Positions 45,077 through 51,092 of a DNA stretch of 52,992 nt are shown piece after piece (positions within the stretch are counted from its first letter, which is position 1; each line of letters starts with the position of its first letter). The stretch is from an uncultured SAR86 cluster bacterium (GTDB lineage: Bacteria > Pseudomonadota > Gammaproteobacteria > Magnimaribacterales > Magnimaribacteraceae), in assembly GCA_902517565.1 (NCBI GenBank), contig CABYCU010000007.1:1-52992 (forward strand), given 5' to 3'. A model generated the notes under the pieces. It did no database searches, was not told the origin of the DNA, and worked only from the letters and a program-made list of their open reading frames with translations. The position numbers were made by a program, and so were the translations under genes.

Positions 45077-46264
45077 TTAAGCTCCTTGAATTTTTGGTTC
45101 TTTAGGCATGCCTAAAGCACGTTCACTAATGATATTTTTTTGGATTTGATTAGTTCCACCGCCTATAATCAACCCAAGATAATACATATAAGTCATTTGC
45201 CATACCCCGTTATCTCTTAGGTGTGGGCTGTCCTCATAGAGAGTACCTAATTCCCCCATGGCATCAATTGCAAGACCTTCTAGTTCGTGCCTTAACTCAG
45301 TACCTTGAAGTTTGACGATAAATTTTGCCAAGCTGGCATCTTGATCTTTATTTATTTGAGACGAAAGAATTCTTAACGCGTTTGAGTGTTGTGCCATTAA
45401 TCTACCTTGTATTGAAAGAAGTCTGTCTCTAAAAATAGGTTTATCTATTACTCTTTGTCCATCTATAGTCTCATTTTTCATAAGATCAATAAGAGAGTTC
45501 AACCTGTTCTGAGTGACATTTGGGTCGGCTAAAGAACCTCTTTCATGCCCTAGAGTGGCATTGGCAACTTTCCAACCTTCACCTCTATCTCCTACAATAT
45601 TTGCAGCTGGTATTCTTACATCTGTTAAGAATAATTCATTAAAATCAGAGTCACCTGTCATTTGTTTTATAGGCCGTCTATCGATGCCATCTGCATCCAT
45701 TGGCATTAAAAGATAACTTATACCTTGATGTTTAGGAGCATCAGGCTCAGTTCTGACCAAAATAAAGCACATCTGAGAGAGATGTGCAGTACTGGTCCAA
45801 ATCTTTTGACCGTTGATAACCCATTCATCGCCATCAAGCTCTGCTTTTGTTTGTAGGCTAGCTAAGTCACTACCTGAATTTGGTTCAGAATAACCCTGGC
45901 ACCAAAGTATTTCGCCTCTTAAAGTCGGTTTTATATATTCTTGCTTTTGTTCCTCAGTACCTAATGATAATAAGGTTGGAACGAGCATCTGGATGCCTTG
46001 TCCTCCAGCGGGTTTGGGAATAGGGGATTTAGCAAACTCTTCAGCAATAATCCTAAGTTTAATGATATCCATATCTCCGCCATAGCCGCCATATTCTTTC
46101 GGTATTGATCTAGCAAAGTACCCGTTATCAATTAACTTCTGTTGCCAAGCAACTCTACTCTCACTTCTTGGTGGTCCATTGAGTTTAGTATTTTCATTTT
46201 CTTTTATAAAGTTAATGACCTCTGTTCTGAAATCATCATATTGTGGTCCGTATTCAAGATCCAT
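45077..46264 (-). CDS. Acyl-CoA dehydrogenase, likely catalytic partner
   Basis: 395 residues. The FAD-binding loop reads CQGYSEPNSGSDLASLQTKA and NGQKIWTSTAHLSQM, and the C-terminal GGGTNQIQKNIISERALGMP is typical of the FadE26/FadE29-like branch. The MCAD base position is Gly, while TLGHERGSL supplies a Glu at the IVD/LCAD position. First of three dehydrogenases in one operon. Together with the base-less subunit it resembles steroid side-chain dehydrogenase heterotetramers. Confidence 0.92.
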   Translation of the reverse strand: MDLEYGPQYDDFRTEVINFIKENENTKLNGPPRSESRVAWQQKLIDNGYFARSIPKEYGGYGGDMDIIKLRIIAEEFAKSPIPKPAGGQGIQMLVPTLLSLGTEEQKQEYIKPTLRGEILWCQGYSEPNSGSDLASLQTKAELDGDEWVINGQKIWTSTAHLSQMCFILVRTEPDAPKHQGISYLLMPMDADGIDRRPIKQMTGDSDFNELFLTDVRIPAANIVGDRGEGWKVANATLGHERGSLADPNVTQNRLNSLIDLMKNETIDGQRVIDKPIFRDRLLSIQGRLMAQHSNALRILSSQINKDQDASLAKFIVKLQGTELRHELEGLAIDAMGELGTLYEDSPHLRDNGVWQMTYMYYLGLIIGGGTNQIQKNIISERALGMPKEPKIQGA

Positions 46265-46346
46265 GAATGCCTCCTATTAAATCTTATTAATATACATAGA
46301 ATAAAGTCAGTCCCTCATAGAAACAAGACTATTTGAATAGCTTTAA

Positions 46347-47105
46347 TTAATATATAAACGGAAATATAGCTTTCCTATTTTCTGGATAATTAGGTAAGTT
46401 TGACTTGGACCAATTATGATTTGACAGAGCCCTCGGAACCAGGTTAGCAAAAGTCCATATAAAAAATACCAAGCCAGCTGGACTCATCGTTAATAATGCC
46501 CATCCCATCCATTCAATGATTTCTCCAAAATAATTTGGACAACTTAAATATTTATATAAAAAGCCATGAGGTACATGGTAGCCCGTGCCTTTATCTTCTC
46601 TTAATTTCATTAGAATGTTATCGGATCTGATATTAATCAACATGCCAATATAAAATAGAACAAGACCACTTATGAATATTGGTGATAACAACCATCCTGG
46701 ATCATGAGAACTTAGAAAAAAGATCCACACGCACTGCAAGCTAATATTGACTATATTGAAAAGCAAGGCCATCAAAACAACGTTTATAGTCATTTTCTTA
46801 CCTTTTAATTTTGCTCTAAAGGGCCAAATAAGAGTTCTATGTAGATAGTGTGAGAGGAATATAAGACTAAATATAATTTCAACCAAACCTATTGTTTCAA
46901 GGAACCAAAAGAGAAAAATAAAAATACCAATGATGGTAGGTGATTCCATGACTATCCAACCAATTCTAGAAGAAATTGAGTATGAAGAGTTTAAATTTAT
47001 AAATCTGCCATAAGGTGCATTTTTATAAAATAGAGAAATAAAGACTACTGCTGCTATAACACTCCATAGTATAAGGAAATTGTAAAAGATAGCCTCTAAG
47101 CCCAT
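46347..47105 (-). CDS. Steroid 5-alpha-reductase family protein (SRD5A-like)
   Basis: 252 residues, about seven membrane segments, closely patterned on human SRD5A1/2. C-terminal features: SGLVLFYIGMLINIRSDNIL, GYHVPHGFLYKYL, NYFGEIIEWMGWAL (NADPH-binding Asn191 and Glu195), and RKAIFPFIY. The catalytic region has Glu54 and Tyr87 (SHYLHRT), but the residue before Glu54 is Met53 where SRD5A has Gln (LQELP versus VMESP). A 3-keto-4-ene reduction is the family's reaction; the Gln to Met change makes the substrate uncertain. It lies 41 bp downstream of the small LexA-box gene and 82 bp upstream of the dehydrogenase set. Confidence 0.87.
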   Translation of the reverse strand: MGLEAIFYNFLILWSVIAAVVFISLFYKNAPYGRFINLNSSYSISSRIGWIVMESPTIIGIFIFLFWFLETIGLVEIIFSLIFLSHYLHRTLIWPFRAKLKGKKMTINVVLMALLFNIVNISLQCVWIFFLSSHDPGWLLSPIFISGLVLFYIGMLINIRSDNILMKLREDKGTGYHVPHGFLYKYLSCPNYFGEIIEWMGWALLTMSPAGLVFFIWTFANLVPRALSNHNWSKSNLPNYPENRKAIFPFIY

Positions 47106-47146
47106 TGAGAGAGCTTAACAGCATAATCATTATTCAGGTATTCTAA

Positions 47147-47335
47147 TTAAAGTGCAGCACCTAACATAAAAGCTAGTGAGATAACTGTTAAAGAGACTGA
47201 TAAAACTATGTACAAAGAAGTAATCAACCTATCTATCCAAAGATAATTTAATGCTTCAGTTAACTCTATTGCTTCTGCGCTTCTTATTGCCATTGGTTGG
47301 CTTGTGCGTCTATTTTTTCTGTATATATCATTCAT
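47147..47335 (-). CDS. Small single-TM protein at a LexA box
   Basis: 62 residues: a basic, polar N-terminus (MNDIYRKNRRTSQP), a short amphipathic part (SAEAIELTEALNYL), then one membrane segment at about 38-60. No Shine-Dalgarno precedes the ATG at 47335, which touches the LexA box; translation may be leaderless or begin at Met15 (47293). Size, topology and SOS control resemble small SOS membrane inhibitors or toxins (SidA, TisB) but there is no sequence match that I can see. The SRD5A-like gene starts 41 bp downstream. Confidence 0.6.
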   Translation of the reverse strand: MNDIYRKNRRTSQPMAIRSAEAIELTEALNYLWIDRLITSLYIVLSVSLTVISLAFMLGAAL

Positions 47336-47354
47336 ACTGTATAAATATACAGTA
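47335..47354. promoter_or_regulatory. LexA (SOS) box
   Basis: TACTGTATAAATATACAGTA differs from the E. coli LexA consensus at a single central base (19/20) and contains the full CTGT-N8-ACAG core (47337-47352). On the minus strand, TTGTAA and, 16 bp on, TATATT inside the box give a possible promoter for the 62-residue protein. A second half-site, CTGTATATAT, lies at about 47320. Confidence 0.85.
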
Positions 47355-47458
47355 TTTTATAAAAATTACAATAATTTCTAAAATGTATTGAAATGTAGGC
47401 TTTTCAAGTCTATTTTAAATTGCTAAATTGTCTGTCAATCAATTCTGGGGAGGCTTGA

Positions 47459-47548
47459 GTGGGCATAATTATAAAAACTTTCGTAGTAGCTCTTTTATTA
47501 TCAGTCATAATTTTTGTTTTAGGCGCAAACAATGTTTTTTCTATGTAA
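47459..47548 (+). CDS. Possible 29-residue hydrophobic peptide
   Basis: Starts at GTG 47459 with a strong Shine-Dalgarno GGGGAGG (47447-47453) at 5 bp spacing, and ends with TAA at 47548. The product has one hydrophobic segment (about residues 3-22: IIIKTFVVALLLSVIIFVLG), then ANNVFSM. It lies 105 bp from the LexA box on its plus-strand side. The ribosome-binding site is the chief evidence. The rest of the 364 bp gap (47336-47699) holds the LexA box and a weak 5 bp hairpin (47552-47570) after the stop; I see nothing else in 47571-47699. Confidence 0.45.
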   Translation: MGIIIKTFVVALLLSVIIFVLGANNVFSM

Positions 47549-47699
47549 GACGATGAAATGGTCATCTTTTAGTTAACACAAAAGTCCAAACAAATTAATC
47601 GGGTTACTTGTTTTGGTAATCATTTTATTTTTGACTAAACATAAACTTCCCATCATCAATTAATATTGTTAAATTATTGACTATTAACCGGGGATAAAA

Positions 47700-49784
47700 A
47701 TGCTGAACGTACAGAAATTTTTAATAAGTCTATTCTTGTTTGTGTGTCTTTGGAGTTGCACGTCACCAAATGATATTGTTGACTATACCGAAGACTTGTC
47801 GGTAACTGATCCCGAGCCTGGAAGCACTGCGGGGTTTAATGAAGAAAAAAATGTCTATTTTGGAGATCTCCATGTGCACACTAAACATTCTTTTGATGCA
47901 TATATCTTTGGAACAACCGCAACACCAGATGATGCTTACGAGTACGCCAAAGGAAATGCTATTCAACATCCCCTTGGATATGACATGCAGCTAAGGGAAC
48001 CTTTAGATTTTTATGCAGTAACTGATCATGGCTTTTTATTGGGCAGCGTAGAGGGCTGGTCAAATCCTGATAATGGTATTGCAGGCACAGAACCATTTCA
48101 TAATTTAAATGCTCCTGAAAATTTAACTCAAGATTCAGTAGCTTATAGGTCAAACTTGTTTCAAGATTATGTTAGAAATATTGCACAATTTAGTAATATT
48201 TGGACTCGAACAGTTGCTTATTTAACTGGGGATACCGCAAGAGGATCTACAATTTACGATGTTGATATCCATAGAACAGCTTGGAAAGATGTAATTAGAA
48301 GTGCTCAAAGACATAACGATCCAGGAAATTTTACAACTTTTGTAGCCTACGAATATACTGCATCCACAACGAGATCAGCAAATACTCAAGGCGCGTCTGC
48401 ATTTAGTTGTTGGTTGAGCGGAACAGGATGTGCTTTTGAAGGTTCTCCTCCATTTGAGAATGCTAATTTACATCGAAATGTAATCTATAAAGGCAATAAG
48501 TTTACAGTTGAACCCTACACAAGACTTAAGTCAGTTAATCCAGAAAATTTATGGTCTTGGATGGATGATTTACGAGAAAACGGAGTTGACACAATAGCTA
48601 TCCCACACAATTCAAATGGCTCTAATGGCCAAATGTTTGAAATGGAAAATTGGGAAGGACTTCCCATCAGTACTCAATATGCGGAATTCAGAATGCGAAA
48701 TGAACCATTGGTTGAGATGACTCAAGTAAAAGGAACCTCCGAAACTCATCCCATACTCTCTCCAAATGATGAATGGGCTGATTTCGAGATTATGTGGCAA
48801 AGGGTAGGTAATTCTGCATATAGTAGACCTTTTGGTAGCTACGTAAGACAAGCTTATTTAGACGGTCTTGGCATGGAAGAAGAAGGTAGGGGTAATCCTT
48901 ATAAATTTGGAATGGTCGGAGCTAGTGATACACATACAGGCGCTATTTCAGATGATGAATCAGATTTTCATTCCAAAGTAGGTATTTTAGATGGTACAGC
49001 TATAGCCAGAGGGTCAGTGCCGATTTCAGATCAACAAGTTCAAGATTTAACAGGTGGAAATGCGATCAGACAGCTTGCCTTCAAAAAGATAGGAAACAGA
49101 AATTTTAATAATGCTATTTTTAATACCTGGGGAGCATCAGGTATAGCTGCAGTTTGGGCCGAAGAAAATACGAGAGACTCAATCTTTGAAGGCTTTAGAA
49201 GAAAAGAAACTTACGCTACTTCCGGAAATAGAATTAAGCTCCGATTTTTTGGTGGGTATGATTTTGATGAATCTTTACTATCAAAAGAAGATCTTGTGAA
49301 AAAGGCATATGAGAATGGTGTTCCAATGGGGCAGGACCTTGAGGCTTCAGATGGTAAACCACCGTCTTTCTTAATATGGGCTATGAGAGATAAAAATTCT
49401 GCTCCTTTACAAAGGGTGCAAATTATTAAAGGTTGGGTGGACAGACTATCAGGTAAACCTTATGAAGAAGTCATTGATGTTGCCTGTTCAGATGGCTTGA
49501 TTCCTGACTCAAATTCCAAAAGATGCCCTGACAATAATGCCTTGGTTGATATTTCAGATTGCTCCATTAGCTCTGACAGAGGAGCTAATGAAATTAAGAC
49601 AATCTGGACCGATGATTCTTTTGACTCAACCGTTAAGTCTTTCTATTATGTTAGAGTATTAGAGAATCCTAGCTGCAGATGGTCAACTTGGGATGCAGTT
49701 AAAAATGGAACTGAACCTAGAGAAGACTTACAGCCAACTATACAAGAGAGGGCTTGGTCCTCTCCAATTTGGTATTCGTATTAA
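47700..49784 (+). CDS. DUF3604 family lipoprotein (PHP-like metal hydrolase fold)
   Basis: 694 residues. Lipoprotein signal MLNVQKFLISLFLFVCLWSC with the lipid-bearing Cys at about 20. The N-terminal FGDLHVHTKHSFDAY and FYAVTDHGFLLGSV give HxH and DH motifs as in PHP-type phosphoesterases, and VGASDTHTGAISDDES lies in the middle. A distal beta-rich part with six Cys (CSDGLIPDS, RCPDN, DCSIS, SCRWS) probably has disulfides. DUF3604 proteins are common in marine bacteria and lack a described function. It is followed by the dehydrogenase gene after 23 bp. Confidence 0.9.
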   Translation: MLNVQKFLISLFLFVCLWSCTSPNDIVDYTEDLSVTDPEPGSTAGFNEEKNVYFGDLHVHTKHSFDAYIFGTTATPDDAYEYAKGNAIQHPLGYDMQLREPLDFYAVTDHGFLLGSVEGWSNPDNGIAGTEPFHNLNAPENLTQDSVAYRSNLFQDYVRNIAQFSNIWTRTVAYLTGDTARGSTIYDVDIHRTAWKDVIRSAQRHNDPGNFTTFVAYEYTASTTRSANTQGASAFSCWLSGTGCAFEGSPPFENANLHRNVIYKGNKFTVEPYTRLKSVNPENLWSWMDDLRENGVDTIAIPHNSNGSNGQMFEMENWEGLPISTQYAEFRMRNEPLVEMTQVKGTSETHPILSPNDEWADFEIMWQRVGNSAYSRPFGSYVRQAYLDGLGMEEEGRGNPYKFGMVGASDTHTGAISDDESDFHSKVGILDGTAIARGSVPISDQQVQDLTGGNAIRQLAFKKIGNRNFNNAIFNTWGASGIAAVWAEENTRDSIFEGFRRKETYATSGNRIKLRFFGGYDFDESLLSKEDLVKKAYENGVPMGQDLEASDGKPPSFLIWAMRDKNSAPLQRVQIIKGWVDRLSGKPYEEVIDVACSDGLIPDSNSKRCPDNNALVDISDCSISSDRGANEIKTIWTDDSFDSTVKSFYYVRVLENPSCRWSTWDAVKNGTEPREDLQPTIQERAWSSPIWYSY

Positions 49785-49807
49785 TTAGTTATTAAAGGAG
49801 AAATAAC

Positions 49808-51061
49808 ATGCTACAAAACGATCCTGAACTTTTTGAACTTTCCATGTCTGAAAAAACTCAGCCATTAATGGATTTAGTAAAAAAACATTGTGAAGAAAAT
49901 ATCAAACCGATACAGCAAGAATATTCTGCTTTGCAGAATGAGAAAGAAGATAGATGGTCTTGGCATCCAAGACAGATCGAGCTAATGGAAGGTGCTAAAG
50001 AGAAAGCAAGAGAGCTGGGCTTATGGAATTTCTTTCTGCCTGATCCCGATGGGAATATAGGAGATGGCCTGACTAATCTTGACTATACCTATGTAGCAAA
50101 TGAAATAGGTAAATTTCCTCTAGCTTCAGAAAGCATGAATTGTTCGGCACCAGATACCGGAAATATGGAGGTGTTGGAAAGGGTTGGTACTGAAGAGCAA
50201 AAGAAACAATGGCTTGAACCTCTTCTTAATGGAGAGATCAGATCTGCTTACGCAATGACAGAACCAAACTTAGCATCTTCAGATGCAAAAAACATAAGTA
50301 CTAGTGCGGTTTTAGATGGAGATGAATGGGTCATAAATGGAGAGAAGTTTTATATTTCTGGTGCGGGAGATCCACGGTGTAAGATCATGATAACAATGGT
50401 TAAAACTAGTCCAGATGCCCATCCCTCCAAACAGCAGTCTCAGATTTTGGTTCCTAAAGATACTCCAGGTGTTGAGATCTTGGAAGGAATGCAGGTATTC
50501 GGTCACGATCATGCGCCACATGGTCATATGCATATAAAGTTTAATAACGTAAGAGTACCTAAAGAAAACATATTGCTCGGTGAAGGGAAGGGTTTTGAAA
50601 TTTCTCAAGTAAGGCTAGGTCCAGGTCGAATTCATCATTGTATGAGGACTATCGGTAAAGCTGAGATTGCACTTGAGTTAATGGTCAAAAGAGCAGGGAC
50701 TAGAGAGGCCTTTGGTAAACCTATCGCAAAGCTAGGTGGCAATCTGGAAATTATTTCTAGAGCAAGAATTGAAATCAATGCAATGAGACTCGCCGTACTT
50801 CAAGCCGCTAAAGCTATGGATGTATTGGGAAATAAAGAAGCAAGAGTTTATATAAGCGCAATTAAAGCTATGGTACCTGAAAAAGTTTGCAAGATTATAG
50901 ATCAAGCTATTCAAATGCATGGGGCAGCAGGGATTTCACAATGGACTCCTCTAGCAGGACTTTATACAGATATAAGGCACTTAAGATTTGCTGATGGTCC
51001 TGACGAAGTTCATCATATGGTTGTGGGTAGAGCCGAAATGCAAAAATACGATCTATGGTAG
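49808..51061 (+). CDS. Acyl-CoA dehydrogenase, ACAD10/11-like
   Basis: 417 residues. MTEPNLASSDAKNISTSAVLDGDEWVINGEKFYISGAG forms the FAD/substrate region. The C-terminus contains MHGAAGISQWTPLAGLYTDIRHLRFADGPDEVHH, a hallmark of ACAD10/11, where Asp rather than Glu occupies the catalytic base position. Those enzymes handle long or branched 4-hydroxyacyl-CoA chains. AAAGGAGA precedes the ATG. It lies 31 bp before the carboxylase gene. Confidence 0.92.
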   Translation: MLQNDPELFELSMSEKTQPLMDLVKKHCEENIKPIQQEYSALQNEKEDRWSWHPRQIELMEGAKEKARELGLWNFFLPDPDGNIGDGLTNLDYTYVANEIGKFPLASESMNCSAPDTGNMEVLERVGTEEQKKQWLEPLLNGEIRSAYAMTEPNLASSDAKNISTSAVLDGDEWVINGEKFYISGAGDPRCKIMITMVKTSPDAHPSKQQSQILVPKDTPGVEILEGMQVFGHDHAPHGHMHIKFNNVRVPKENILLGEGKGFEISQVRLGPGRIHHCMRTIGKAEIALELMVKRAGTREAFGKPIAKLGGNLEIISRARIEINAMRLAVLQAAKAMDVLGNKEARVYISAIKAMVPEKVCKIIDQAIQMHGAAGISQWTPLAGLYTDIRHLRFADGPDEVHHMVVGRAEMQKYDLW

Positions 51062-51092
51062 AAACTAGTTTCTAAGCTTTAGAAAAAAGTTT

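Noticed and set aside
47549-47572. Small hairpin after the 29-residue frame as a terminator
   Set aside because: The stem is only 5 bp with a short T-run; too weak to call.
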